Origin: Parabacteroides chinchillae
GTDB lineage: Bacteria > Bacteroidota > Bacteroidia > Bacteroidales > Tannerellaceae
Length of the DNA: 64,000 bases
NCBI RefSeq assembly: GCF_900108035.1
Contig: NZ_FNVS01000001.1
Coordinates: 310,001 to 374,000, forward strand
Direction of reading: 5' to 3'
Shown piece after piece: positions 1 to 8,560 of this stretch; within the stretch, counting starts at the first letter, position 1; each line of letters opens with the position of its first letter. A program made the position numbers and the translations under genes. The notes beneath the pieces were generated by a model. The model was not told where the DNA came from. It did no database searches and saw only the letters and a program-made list of their open reading frames with translations.

Positions 1-1062
1 TACAGACGTCCCGCTATCTATATAGATGTAGAAGGAGATGATTGGGAAGAATCCATCGACCGCAACGAAACGTTGGTTAAGGATTGCAAACTATCATCTA
101 AAGAAATCGTAGATAAAATAGCTGCTGCCGGAGTCGTAGGCTTGGGAGGGGCTACCTTCCCTACTCAGGTAAAGCTTACTCCGCCTCCGGGCAATAAGGC
201 AGAAATTGTTATTATCAATGCTGTTGAATGCGAACCTTACCTTACATCCGACCATTCGTTGATGATGGAAAAAGGAGAACAGATCCTGGTAGGCGTTACC
301 CTGCTAATGAAAGCTGTCAATGTGAGCAAAGCTATTATAGGCATCGAAAACAATAAACCGGATGCAATCGCTCACCTACAAAAGTTAGCAGCCAATTTCA
401 ACGGGATCGAAATCATGCCTTTGAAAGTTCAATATCCGCAAGGAGGAGAAAAACAACTGATCGACGCCGTTATCCGCCGTCAGGTGAAAAGCGGTGCACT
501 TCCTATCTCTGCCGGAGCAGTGGTACAGAATGTAGGAACAGCTTATGCCGTTTATGAAGCAGTACAAAAGAACAAACCGTTGTTTGAACGCGTAGTTACC
601 GTTACAGGTAAAGGCGTAGCCAATCCTTCCAACTTGTTGGTTCGCATCGGCACTCCTATCCAGGAATTGATCAATGCGGCCGGCGGTATTCCTGAAAACA
701 CAGGCAAGATTATCGGTGGCGGCCCGATGATGGGAAAAGCTTTAATCAGCGCAGAAGTACCGGTAACAAAAGGCAGCTCCGGTGTGCTGATTATGAATAA
801 GGAAGAATCCGTACGTAAACCTATGCGCGACTGCATCCGCTGTGCCAAATGTGTCAGTGTATGTCCAATGGGTTTAAATCCAACTCTATTGATGAACTCT
901 ACCGAATTCACAAATTGGGAACTCGCAGAAAAGAATTATATAACAGACTGTATTGAATGCGGCTCATGTAGCTATACATGTCCGGCCAATCGTCCGTTAC
1001 TGGACTATATCCGTTTGGGTAAAGGTAAAGTAATGGGAATTATCAGGGCAAGAAAGTCATAA
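1..1062 (+). CDS. rnfC: RnfC, electron transport complex subunit C (5' truncated by window edge)
   Basis: Peripheral Fe-S/flavin subunit of the Rnf complex, which passes electrons between ferredoxin and NAD while moving Na+ or H+ across the inner membrane. The frame is open from base 1, so the TTG at 73 is not the start; about 90 N-terminal residues are probably missing compared with the usual length of roughly 440. Two CxxCxxCxxxCP ferredoxin motifs are visible, with Cys codons at 832-864 and 949-981. The N-terminal part carries the glycine-rich GVVGLGGATFPTQVK flavin/NAD-type loop typical of RnfC. It is followed after 11 nt by rnfD and heads the visible rnfCDGEA series. RnfB should lie just outside the left edge. 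Confidence 0.95.
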   Translation, partial: YRRPAIYIDVEGDDWEESIDRNETLVKDCKLSSKEIVDKIAAAGVVGLGGATFPTQVKLTPPPGNKAEIVIINAVECEPYLTSDHSLMMEKGEQILVGVTLLMKAVNVSKAIIGIENNKPDAIAHLQKLAANFNGIEIMPLKVQYPQGGEKQLIDAVIRRQVKSGALPISAGAVVQNVGTAYAVYEAVQKNKPLFERVVTVTGKGVANPSNLLVRIGTPIQELINAAGGIPENTGKIIGGGPMMGKALISAEVPVTKGSSGVLIMNKEESVRKPMRDCIRCAKCVSVCPMGLNPTLLMNSTEFTNWELAEKNYITDCIECGSCSYTCPANRPLLDYIRLGKGKVMGIIRARKS

Positions 1063-1073
1063 AAAAGAGCAAT

Positions 1074-2033
1074 ATGGAAAACAAATTATACGTATCGCCT
1101 TCGCCTCACATTCACGGTGGCGACAGCATAAGCAAAAATATGTACGGTGTACTGATTGCCCTTATTCCGGCTTTTCTGGTATCGCTTTACTTTTTCGGAC
1201 TGGGAGCGCTCATTGTTACTGTAACATCTGTTGTCTCCTGCCTGGTATTCGAATATCTGATCCAAAAATTCCTGATGAAAAAGGAAGCAACACTATATGA
1301 CGGGTCAGCTATATTAACCGGCGTTTTACTGGCATTTAATCTGCCGTCCAACCTTCCGGTCTGGATCATCGTAATCGGAGCTTTAGCAGCTATCGGTATT
1401 GGAAAAATGTCATTCGGAGGTTTGGGCAACAATATATTTAACCCGGCATTGGTAGGACGTGTATTCCTGCTGATTTCCTTCCCCGCACAAATGACTACAT
1501 GGCCGGTTACCGGCGAACTGCCTATGACCTATACGGATGCTCAAACCGGAGCAACCGTATTATCATTAATGAACGAAGGAATAACCCAATTACCTTCCTA
1601 CGGTAATATGTTATTGGGAAATATGGGCGGTAGTTTAGGCGAAGTCAGTGCTGTTGCATTAATACTGGGACTTATCTATATGTTATGGAAAAAAATCATT
1701 ACCTGGCATATCCCGGTTTCAATACTGGCAACTGTATTTGTATTCACCGGTATTATGTATCTGGTAAATCCGCTGCAGTATGCAAATCCGTTTGTACACT
1801 TACTATCAGGAGGTTTATTATTAGGTTCCATATTCATGGCAACAGATTATGTAACATCCCCTATGAGTAAGAACGGAATGCTGGTTTACGGTGTAGGAAT
1901 CGGTATTTTAACTACGGTTATCCGTTTGTTTGGTTCCTATCCGGAAGGCATGTCATTTGCCATTCTCATTATGAATGCATTTACTCCGTTGATTAACAGT
2001 TATATCAAACCTAAACATTTCGGAGGGAAGTAA
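1074..2033 (+). CDS. rnfD: RnfD, membrane subunit with covalent FMN
   Basis: Integral membrane subunit of the Rnf complex, 319 aa, close to the family norm. Many hydrophobic helices are visible (for example around residues 25-65, 80-110, 125-140 and 180-300). The motif TGAT at residues 158-161 matches the (S/T)GAT site where FMN is attached through a phosphoester to the last Thr, so T161 is the expected flavin-bearing residue. The early HGGDS stretch and the NIFNPALVGRVF segment are typical of RnfD/NqrB. It sits between rnfC and rnfG, with 2 nt before the rnfG start, in one operon. Confidence 0.95.
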   Translation: MENKLYVSPSPHIHGGDSISKNMYGVLIALIPAFLVSLYFFGLGALIVTVTSVVSCLVFEYLIQKFLMKKEATLYDGSAILTGVLLAFNLPSNLPVWIIVIGALAAIGIGKMSFGGLGNNIFNPALVGRVFLLISFPAQMTTWPVTGELPMTYTDAQTGATVLSLMNEGITQLPSYGNMLLGNMGGSLGEVSAVALILGLIYMLWKKIITWHIPVSILATVFVFTGIMYLVNPLQYANPFVHLLSGGLLLGSIFMATDYVTSPMSKNGMLVYGVGIGILTTVIRLFGSYPEGMSFAILIMNAFTPLINSYIKPKHFGGK

Positions 2034-2035
2034 GC

Positions 2036-2671
2036 ATGAAAAAATTAAAATCGACATTACCCAATATGCTCTTATCCCTGACAATTATCTGTCTGGTAGC
2101 CGGAGCAATATTAGCAGGCGTAAATATGTACACTCTGGAACCAATTGCAGCCTCAAAAGCTGCAGCTTTGCAAAACGCAATACAGCAGGTTGTTCTGGAA
2201 TTTGATAACAACCCGACTGAACAGGCTTATAAAGCTGTCACTTCCGAAGGCGATTCTTTAATCATCTATCCGGCAACGAAAAATGGTAAATTTGTAGGAG
2301 CCGCTGTAGAAAGTAACACAAAGAAAGGCTTTGGTGGTGAAATTAAAGTAATAGTAGGCTTCGATCCGGAAGGTAAGTTGCTGAATTATTCAGTACTGCA
2401 ACATACAGAAACCCCGGGATTGGGTTCTAAAATGCAGGAATGGTTTCGCACGGACAAAAACAAGCAAAGCATAATTGGCCGTTCTATGACAAATGGAAAT
2501 TTGTCTGTAACAAAAGACGGCGGAGATGTAGATGCCATTACGGCAGCCACTATTTCAAGCCGGGCATTTCTGGATGCAGTAAACCGCGCTTATAGTGCAT
2601 ACAAAGGCGGAGCCGACGGAACAAGTGGAGCTACAAGTAAAACACAAACAGAAGAAGGAGGTGAGAAATGA
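2036..2671 (+). CDS. rnfG: RnfG, FMN-binding periplasmic subunit
   Basis: 211 aa subunit with one N-terminal membrane anchor (about residues 9-30) and a periplasmic FMN-binding domain. The flavin site is TAATIS at residues 169-174, a variant of (S/T)GAT in which T172 should carry FMN. The ETPGLGSK segment near residue 125 is also characteristic of RnfG/NqrC. The start is supported by a strong GGAGG about 10 nt upstream, inside the end of rnfD. A literal SGAT near the C-terminus (residues 197-200) lies in a low-complexity tail and is unlikely to be a second flavin site. Its stop overlaps the rnfE start as ATGA. Confidence 0.94.
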   Translation: MKKLKSTLPNMLLSLTIICLVAGAILAGVNMYTLEPIAASKAAALQNAIQQVVLEFDNNPTEQAYKAVTSEGDSLIIYPATKNGKFVGAAVESNTKKGFGGEIKVIVGFDPEGKLLNYSVLQHTETPGLGSKMQEWFRTDKNKQSIIGRSMTNGNLSVTKDGGDVDAITAATISSRAFLDAVNRAYSAYKGGADGTSGATSKTQTEEGGEK

Positions 2672-3252
2672 GCAACTTTAAGATATTGATGAACGGTATC
2701 ATCAGAGAAAACCCGACTTTCGTCTTATTGCTGGGTATGTGTCCCACATTGGGTACAACCTCCTCTGCCTTGAACGGTATGAGTATGGGGTTGGCTACCA
2801 TGTTCGTATTGATCTGTTCAAACATTGTAATTTCAGCGTTGAAGAACCTGATTCCTGACATGGTGCGTATACCGGCATACATTGTGGTAATCGCCACTTT
2901 CGTAACTGTCGTACAGATGTGTATGGAAGCTTTTATTCCTGCGTTATATGCCAGCCTGGGACTCTTTATCCCTTTGATTGTAGTAAACTGTATCGTACTA
3001 GGGCGTGCCGAAGCATTTGCTGCAAAGAACGGCATTATTCCTTCTGCCTTTGACGGTTTAGGTATCGGATTAGGATTCACGATGGCTTTAACTCTATTGG
3101 GAGCTATCCGCGAAATGTTGGGAACCGGTAAATTCTTCGGCTTCTCTTTCATGCCGGAAGAATACGGTTCATTGATCTTTGTATTGGCTCCGGGTGCTTT
3201 TATTGCATTAGGCTATCTGATCGCAATTGTAAATAAACTCCGTAAAGCCTGA
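2668..3252 (+). CDS. rnfE: RnfE, membrane subunit
   Basis: 194 aa integral membrane protein of the Rnf complex, RnfE/NqrD type. Hydrophobic helices span nearly the whole length, and the early segment NPTFVLLLGMCPTLGTT holds the conserved CP motif whose Cys is thought to help coordinate an intramembrane iron centre with RnfA. It overlaps rnfG by 4 nt (ATGA), indicating translational coupling, and a GGAGGTGAG Shine-Dalgarno lies directly before it, stronger than is usual here. It is homologous to rnfA, the next gene, but shares little direct sequence with it beyond the motifs. Confidence 0.95.
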   Translation: MSNFKILMNGIIRENPTFVLLLGMCPTLGTTSSALNGMSMGLATMFVLICSNIVISALKNLIPDMVRIPAYIVVIATFVTVVQMCMEAFIPALYASLGLFIPLIVVNCIVLGRAEAFAAKNGIIPSAFDGLGIGLGFTMALTLLGAIREMLGTGKFFGFSFMPEEYGSLIFVLAPGAFIALGYLIAIVNKLRKA

Positions 3253-3270
3253 TTATAAAAAACGAACGAT

Positions 3271-3843
3271 ATGGAATATATACTTATATTTATTGCCGCT
3301 GTATTCGTCAACAACGTAGTACTGGCACAGTTTTTAGGCATTTGTCCGTTTCTTGGAGTTTCCAAGAAAGTAGAAACCGCCGCAGGCATGGGAGCTGCCG
3401 TTACATTCGTGCTTACCATTGCAACGATCGTGACCTTCCTGGTCCAGAAATATGTTCTGGACGTCTTTGGATTAGGATTCATGCAGACAATCAGCTTTAT
3501 CCTTATTATTGCCGCTCTCGTGCAAATGGTGGAAATTATATTAAAGAAAGTATCTCCGGCGCTTTATCAGGCGTTGGGAGTATTTCTGCCTTTGATCACA
3601 ACAAACTGCTGTATCCTGGGTGTTGCCATTCTGGTAATACAAAAAGAATATAATTTATTACAATCCGTAGTATATGCAATATCAACAGCTATTGGATTTG
3701 CGCTAGCTTTGGTTATCTTTGCAGGGATTCGGGAACAACTGGCTATGACCCATGTTCCTGAAGGCATGAAAGGCACTCCTATCGCATTGATTACTGCAGG
3801 TCTGTTAGCTATGGCTTTCATGGGATTTTCTGGTATTGTATAA
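3271..3843 (+). CDS. rnfA: RnfA, membrane subunit
   Basis: 190 aa integral membrane protein, RnfA/NqrE type, the topologically inverted partner of RnfE. The early segment [18 protein letters not shown] contains the conserved Cys, and a second Cys-containing stretch (TTNCCILG) occurs near residue 112. Six hydrophobic helices can be traced. It starts 18 nt after rnfE and is the last rnf gene. galE follows after only 23 nt with no terminator between, so galE may be read from the same transcript. Confidence 0.95.
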   Translation: MEYILIFIAAVFVNNVVLAQFLGICPFLGVSKKVETAAGMGAAVTFVLTIATIVTFLVQKYVLDVFGLGFMQTISFILIIAALVQMVEIILKKVSPALYQALGVFLPLITTNCCILGVAILVIQKEYNLLQSVVYAISTAIGFALALVIFAGIREQLAMTHVPEGMKGTPIALITAGLLAMAFMGFSGIV

Positions 3844-3866
3844 TTACGAATCTAAATAACACTAGA

Positions 3867-4907
3867 ATGAAACAGAAGATTTTAGTAGCAGGCGGTACAG
3901 GCTATATTGGTTCACATACCACAGTGGAATTACAAAATGCCGGTTATGAAGTTGTCATCATTGACAACTTGTCTAATTCCAATATCGAAGTACTGGACGG
4001 TATAGAAAAGATCACAGGCATACGCCCTGAGTTTATCAAATTAGACCTGAAAGACAAAGAAGGAACCCGCGAAGCACTGAAAGCCCACCCGGGAATAAAA
4101 GGCATCATTCTTTTTGCAGCAAGCAAGGCTGTTGGCGAATCGGTTCAACAACCACTTAAATACTACCGTAATAATATTGTCACGTTGGTTAACTTGCTTG
4201 AGTTGATGCCTGAATTCGGAATTGAAGGCATTGTATTTTCTTCTTCATGCACGGTCTACGGACAACCGGATCCGAAAAACCTGCCTGTAACAGAAAATGC
4301 CCCTATCATGCCGGCCACCTCTCCTTATGGCAATACAAAGCAGATCAACGAAGAGATTATCCGCGATACAATCCATGCAGGTGCTCCTTTCAAAAGCATT
4401 ATTCTCCGTTACTTTAATCCGATCGGAGCACATCCAAGTGCAGAAATCGGAGAATTACCCAACGGAGTTCCTCAGAACCTGATTCCATACCTGACGCAAA
4501 CAGCAATAGGAATCCGCAAAGAATTAAGCGTTTTTGGAAATGACTACAATACCCCTGACGGTTCTTGTATCCGTGATTATATAAATGTGGTAGACCTGGC
4601 AAAAGCACACGTTATTGCCATGGACCGCATGCTGGGCAATAAAACAGAAGAGAATGTTGAAATATTCAACCTCGGAACAGGAAAAGGTGTAACCGTACTG
4701 GAATTGATCAATACATTTGAGCAAGCTACCGGTGTAAAAGTTCCTCACAAAATCGTAGGCCGCCGCGAAGGTGATATTGAAAAAGTATGGGCCAATCCGG
4801 AACGTGCCAATAAAGTTTTAGGTTGGAAATCGGAAGAGACGTTGGCCGACACACTGGCCTCCGCATGGAAATGGCAACAAAGGCTGCGCGAACGCGGTAT
4901 CATGTAA
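3867..4907 (+). CDS. galE: UDP-glucose 4-epimerase
   Basis: 346 aa NAD-dependent short-chain dehydrogenase/reductase that interconverts UDP-glucose and UDP-galactose for galactose use and surface glycan synthesis. Visible signatures are the Rossmann glycine motif GGTGYIGSH (residues 9-17), the catalytic Ser around 125-127, and the YxxxK pair at Y154/K158 in SPYGNTK. Length matches the family. It follows the rnf operon by 23 nt without an obvious promoter, so it may depend on readthrough, and it ends at a strong hairpin terminator. UDP-GalNAc epimerase activity cannot be excluded from sequence alone. Confidence 0.93.
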   Translation: MKQKILVAGGTGYIGSHTTVELQNAGYEVVIIDNLSNSNIEVLDGIEKITGIRPEFIKLDLKDKEGTREALKAHPGIKGIILFAASKAVGESVQQPLKYYRNNIVTLVNLLELMPEFGIEGIVFSSSCTVYGQPDPKNLPVTENAPIMPATSPYGNTKQINEEIIRDTIHAGAPFKSIILRYFNPIGAHPSAEIGELPNGVPQNLIPYLTQTAIGIRKELSVFGNDYNTPDGSCIRDYINVVDLAKAHVIAMDRMLGNKTEENVEIFNLGTGKGVTVLELINTFEQATGVKVPHKIVGRREGDIEKVWANPERANKVLGWKSEETLADTLASAWKWQQRLRERGIM

Positions 4908-4931
4908 CAAACATAAAAATCCTATATATTG

Positions 4932-4970
4932 AAAGAGGATGTCCCAAATTGAAGTGGCATCCTCTTTTTA
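4932..4970. terminator. Bidirectional intrinsic terminator between galE and the histidine kinase
   Basis: The arms AAAGAGGATG and CATCCTCTTT form a perfect 10-bp stem (4932-4941 with 4958-4967), followed by T residues on the plus strand and preceded by A residues that read as T on the minus strand. It lies between convergent genes and can serve both. Confidence 0.8.
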
Positions 4971-4972
4971 TA

Positions 4973-6175
4973 TTATGATTCGGATAAAGGCAATGTAAAC
5001 CAAAAAACAGAACCTTTTCCCTCATCCGACGCAACTCCTATTTGCCCCCCCAGAAACTTGATAATCATTTTACAGATAGCCAAACCAAGTCCTGTACCTT
5101 GCTGGAAACTATCCAACTTTACAAAACGATTAAACACAATCCGGCAATCTTCGGCAGAAATACCTATCCCGGTATCGGCAACAGAGACATAAACGTCATC
5201 TATCCTTTTCTTATAGGAAATAGTAATAGAACCTTTTTTAGTAAACTTAATAGCATTCGAAAGGAAATTAAAAAGCACCTGCATAATCCGTTGTTCATCG
5301 GTATACAATACCAATGAAGGATGTTCAAAATTAAAAATAAGCTCCACTCCCGGATTCACCCGCACAACATGTACATTATATGCATCCATACATATTCCTT
5401 TCAAATCCGCATCGGCAAAATTATAATCCATTTTGCCGGATTCGATTTTCGAAAAGTCCAAAATATCATCAACAAGCTGCAGTAGCAAAGCATTATTCTT
5501 ATTGATTACTTCCATATACGAATCGCGCTCTTCATGATCGTCCGCTTCGGCCAATAAACTTGAAAAACCTACGATTGCATTTAACGGAGTACGTATTTCA
5601 TGGCTCATATTTGCCAGGAAAGCCGATTTCAGCCTATCGGCCTCGCGTGCTTCCACCAAAGCCATTTCACTTTCATATTCTTTGGTTATATCAGACAGGT
5701 AATAAACAACACAACTAGGTGTTCCGTCGGCATTATACCTGTAAGGTTGTACATTCGCTTCCACCCAAAGTACCTGTCCTTCAAATATTCTACGATACTT
5801 TATACTATAACTTTTTATTTCACCCCGGATCAGGCGTTCAAAATGATCATAAAACACATTTTGCCTGTCATCGGGATGAATAGCATTCAAAAAATCTTCT
5901 TTATTCCTGAAAGGCTTTATTCGTAAACGCGAGAATTTAGTATGTTCGTTTAAGTCATAATCAACGTGAATCAGATCATGCTGTACGTCATATTCCCAGA
6001 TCAAAGAATCACCAATATTAACAGCAGCTTTTAAAATAGCAATCTTCTCCTGGTCTCGTTCCGCTCCTATGGACTCAGGCATTGTATGCATCTGTATATT
6101 CCGGTTTTTTTCTTCTAATGATACTAGATTACCGGTCAAATTTTTCTTTGACTCGTCTTGATGTTTATTCAGCAT
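4973..6175 (-). CDS. PAS-domain sensor histidine kinase (orphan, cytoplasmic)
   Basis: A two-component sensor kinase of about 400 aa. An N-terminal coiled segment is followed by a PAS/PAC region (about residues 45-170, ending VVYYLSDITKEYE). Next come a HisKA domain with the phosphorylated His in NMSHEIRTPLN (H192), and a HATPase domain with N box NFLSNAIKF, G1 box DTGIG and G2 box GTGLGLA. The frame stays open upstream to 6331, but residues there look like untranslated leader and overlap a terminator. The ATG at 6175 is therefore preferred: it has a GAGGGTG upstream and a promoter-like TAnnTTTG about 27 nt away. No membrane segment or partner response regulator is visible nearby, so signal and target are unknown. 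Confidence 0.85.
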   Translation of the reverse strand: MLNKHQDESKKNLTGNLVSLEEKNRNIQMHTMPESIGAERDQEKIAILKAAVNIGDSLIWEYDVQHDLIHVDYDLNEHTKFSRLRIKPFRNKEDFLNAIHPDDRQNVFYDHFERLIRGEIKSYSIKYRRIFEGQVLWVEANVQPYRYNADGTPSCVVYYLSDITKEYESEMALVEAREADRLKSAFLANMSHEIRTPLNAIVGFSSLLAEADDHEERDSYMEVINKNNALLLQLVDDILDFSKIESGKMDYNFADADLKGICMDAYNVHVVRVNPGVELIFNFEHPSLVLYTDEQRIMQVLFNFLSNAIKFTKKGSITISYKKRIDDVYVSVADTGIGISAEDCRIVFNRFVKLDSFQQGTGLGLAICKMIIKFLGGQIGVASDEGKGSVFWFTLPLSES

Positions 6176-6201
6176 ACATTTCACCCTCTTATTATTGGGC
6201 A

Positions 6202-6209
6202 CAAAAATA
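6202..6209 (-). promoter_or_regulatory. Candidate -7 element for the histidine kinase
   Basis: On the minus strand this reads TATTTTTG, a match to the Bacteroidota -7 consensus TAnnTTTG. It sits about 27 nt before the preferred ATG. No clear -33 TTTG was found. Confidence 0.4.
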
Positions 6210-6283
6210 AATAAATATTTGAATGCACAGCTATTATAAATCATCAATATGCAATAAAAATCAACACTTTTCACAAATACAAG

Positions 6284-6315
6284 ATAAAATAAAAAAGCGA
6301 ACCCGTCAGGTTCGC
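6284..6315 (-). terminator. Intrinsic terminator of the serine operon
   Basis: Perfect 7-bp GC-rich stem GCGAACC/GGTTCGC (6297-6303 with 6309-6315) with a 5-nt loop. On the minus strand it is followed by a T-rich run (TTTTTTATTTT). It lies just downstream of the DUF1015 gene. Confidence 0.8.
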
Positions 6316-6338
6316 CTTTCCTATATCTCATTCTCTTG

Positions 6339-7586
6339 TCAAGACAATTTATGAATTACAAGACCTGATCGTAGCTTCGGTTCAAACCACGTAGTTTTCG
6401 GAGGCATAATGTTTCCGGTATCTGCTATATCCATTAATTGTTTCATCGTAACAGGATATAAAGCTAAAGCCACTTTCATCTCTCCGCTGTCTACCCGGCG
6501 TTTTAATTCTCCCAAACCGCGGATACCGCCTACAAAGTCGATACGTTTGTCGGAACGGAGGTCTTTGATACCCAGAATCTCATTCAATATCAGATCAGAA
6601 GATATAGTTACATCCAACACCCCTATCGGATCATTATCGTTGTATGTTCCCTGTTTTGCAGTTAAAGAATACCACTTTCCGTCCAGATAAAGGGAAAAGT
6701 TATGTAAAGCATTCGGTTTATAAATATCCGTACCCTTTTCTTCCACTATGAAATTACCGGATAGTTTTTCAAGGAACTGAGCCTCTGTCAGACCATTCAA
6801 ATCTTTTACTACACGATTATAGTCTATAATGGTAAGCTGGTTGGCAGGAAAACAAACTGCCATAAAATAATTGTATTCTTCATCACCACAGTGGTTCGGA
6901 TTCTGTTTTGCCTTATCCGCTCCCACTAAAGCGGCAGCAGCGGAGCGATGATGGCCATCTGCAATATAAAGAGCCGGCATAGCCGAAAACAGCTCGGTAA
7001 TACGGGCTATATCGGCCTCATCGTCTATAATCCAGAATGTATGTCCGAAACCATCCAACTGGGTAACAAAATCATATTCAGGCTGTCTGGCTGTATATTT
7101 CTTTACAATAATATCCAGCTCTGCATTATCAGGATATGCAAAGAATACAGGTTCAATATTGGCATTATTCACACGGACATGCTTCATACGGTCTTCTTCC
7201 TTATCGCGGCGTGTCAATTCATGTTTCTTGATGATACCGTTCATATAGTCGGGAACATAAGCACCAACAACCAAACCGTATTGCGTCTTGCCGTTCATTG
7301 TCTGTGCATACACATAATAGCATTCTTTCTCATCCTGAACCAACCATCCTTTATCCTGAAATTTCCGGAAATTCTCGGCTGCCTTTTCATATACAGCAGG
7401 ATCATGTTCGTCTGTACCGACAGGAAAATCTATCTCCGGTTTTATAATATGATATAAAGATTTCTCATTACCTTTCGCCTCTTCTCTCGCTTCCTCCGAA
7501 TTTAAAACATCATAAGGACGAGAAGCTACTTGTCCGATCAAATCTTTGGGCGGACGAATACCTTTAAAAGGTTTAATTTTTGCCAT
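6339..7586 (-). CDS. DUF1015 family protein of the serine operon
   Basis: 415 aa soluble protein of the DUF1015 family, whose function is not established. Visible conserved features are the N-terminal block KIKPFKGIRPPKDL, a basic/acidic KHELTRRDKEEDR segment (121-133) and a His-rich ADGHHRSAAA motif (209-218), all typical of the family. It is the last gene of serC-serA-DUF1015, 51 nt after serA, and is closed by a terminator. The constant link with serine genes suggests a role in serine or phosphoserine metabolism; no phosphoserine phosphatase gene (serB) is seen in the window. That link is inference. No signal peptide or membrane segment is seen. Confidence 0.85.
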   Translation of the reverse strand: MAKIKPFKGIRPPKDLIGQVASRPYDVLNSEEAREEAKGNEKSLYHIIKPEIDFPVGTDEHDPAVYEKAAENFRKFQDKGWLVQDEKECYYVYAQTMNGKTQYGLVVGAYVPDYMNGIIKKHELTRRDKEEDRMKHVRVNNANIEPVFFAYPDNAELDIIVKKYTARQPEYDFVTQLDGFGHTFWIIDDEADIARITELFSAMPALYIADGHHRSAAAALVGADKAKQNPNHCGDEEYNYFMAVCFPANQLTIIDYNRVVKDLNGLTEAQFLEKLSGNFIVEEKGTDIYKPNALHNFSLYLDGKWYSLTAKQGTYNDNDPIGVLDVTISSDLILNEILGIKDLRSDKRIDFVGGIRGLGELKRRVDSGEMKVALALYPVTMKQLMDIADTGNIMPPKTTWFEPKLRSGLVIHKLS

Positions 7587-7637
7587 AATTCACGGTGTTT
7601 TTAATGAATATAGAAATCCGGCTTTTCATATTATGAA

Positions 7638-8558
7638 TTAATTCACTCTGAATTTCTGATTACCTGTACAAAGGAAATCTTCTATTTGTCTTGCAGCAGC
7701 AATACCGGCATTTATATTTGCCTCGGCAGTCTGTGCCCCCATCTTTTTGGGAGTTCCGAAATAACGTTCGGGATACTTGGCAGCCAATTCTGCATCGATA
7801 GCCGGTTTAATATCTGTCATATATTTGAAATCAGGACGTTCTTCAAACATTTTAGCCAAGCCTGCCTCATCTATCACCTCCTTACGGGCCGTATTTACAA
7901 TAATAGCTCCTTTGGGCATCGAGTTCATCAATTCAAAGTTGATAGAATTCTTTGTTTCGGCAGTTGCCGGAATATGTAATGATACAATCTGGCATTCCTT
8001 GAAAAGATCGGCAGTAGATGCAACAGCCCTTATACCGTCATTCTCTATTACCTGAGCATGACAATGGGCATCATATGCACAAATATCCATACCGAAGCCT
8101 TTAGCTATACGGCCTACATTACGTCCCACATTGCCATAAGCCAAAATACCCAGCTTCTTCCCTTTCAACTCCGTACCGGAAGCTCCGTTATAGAAATTGC
8201 GCACGGCATATACCAACATACCGAATACCAGTTCAGCTACAGCATTCGAATTCTGCCCCGGCGTATTCATCACACAAACCTTATGGGCTGTTGCAGCAGC
8301 CAGGTCTATATTATCATAACCAGCACCTGCACGGACTACTATTTTCAGTTTTTTTGCTGCATCAAACACTTCGGCATCTATAATATCACTACGGACAATC
8401 ATAGCCTCCACATCCTTCACAGCATCCAATAACTGTTGCTTTTCCGTATACTTTTCCAGCAGGACTAATTCGTCGCCTGCTCCTTCTACTACTTCACGAA
8501 TACCTTTCACAGCTACCGCTGCGAAAGGTTTGTCTGTTGCCACTAATACTTTTGCCAT
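7638..8558 (-). CDS. serA: D-3-phosphoglycerate dehydrogenase, short lysine-type form
   Basis: 306 aa NAD-dependent enzyme oxidising 3-phosphoglycerate to 3-phosphohydroxypyruvate, first step of serine synthesis. The NAD-binding loop is AYGNVGRNVG (about 140-149), with NTARKEVIDE near 222-231. It lacks the C-terminal ACT regulatory domain of longer forms. Where most PGDHs have TPHxG with a catalytic His, this protein has TPKKMG, so Lys replaces His, as described for the Bacteroides/Entamoeba type of PGDH. The ATG at 8558, 2 nt after the serC stop, is preferred over an upstream TTG (8564) that overlaps that stop. Serine feedback is unlikely to act through an ACT domain here. Confidence 0.93.
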   Translation of the reverse strand: MAKVLVATDKPFAAVAVKGIREVVEGAGDELVLLEKYTEKQQLLDAVKDVEAMIVRSDIIDAEVFDAAKKLKIVVRAGAGYDNIDLAAATAHKVCVMNTPGQNSNAVAELVFGMLVYAVRNFYNGASGTELKGKKLGILAYGNVGRNVGRIAKGFGMDICAYDAHCHAQVIENDGIRAVASTADLFKECQIVSLHIPATAETKNSINFELMNSMPKGAIIVNTARKEVIDEAGLAKMFEERPDFKYMTDIKPAIDAELAAKYPERYFGTPKKMGAQTAEANINAGIAAARQIEDFLCTGNQKFRVN

Positions 8559-8560
8559 AA

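Noticed and set aside
73-75. TTG as start of rnfC
   Set aside because: The frame is open to base 1 and residues upstream look coding; the gene is cut by the window edge.
2624-2635. Second SGAT flavin motif at the end of RnfG
   Set aside because: It lies in a low-complexity tail; the real site is TAAT near residue 170.
5869-5880. A CATCGGGATGA stretch in the histidine kinase as another copy of the ATCATCCC repeat
   Set aside because: It encodes the ordinary HPDDR motif of PAS domains and has no second unit at 22-nt spacing.
6176-6331. N-terminal extension of the histidine kinase
   Set aside because: It overlaps a terminator and a promoter element, and the residues are not conserved-looking.
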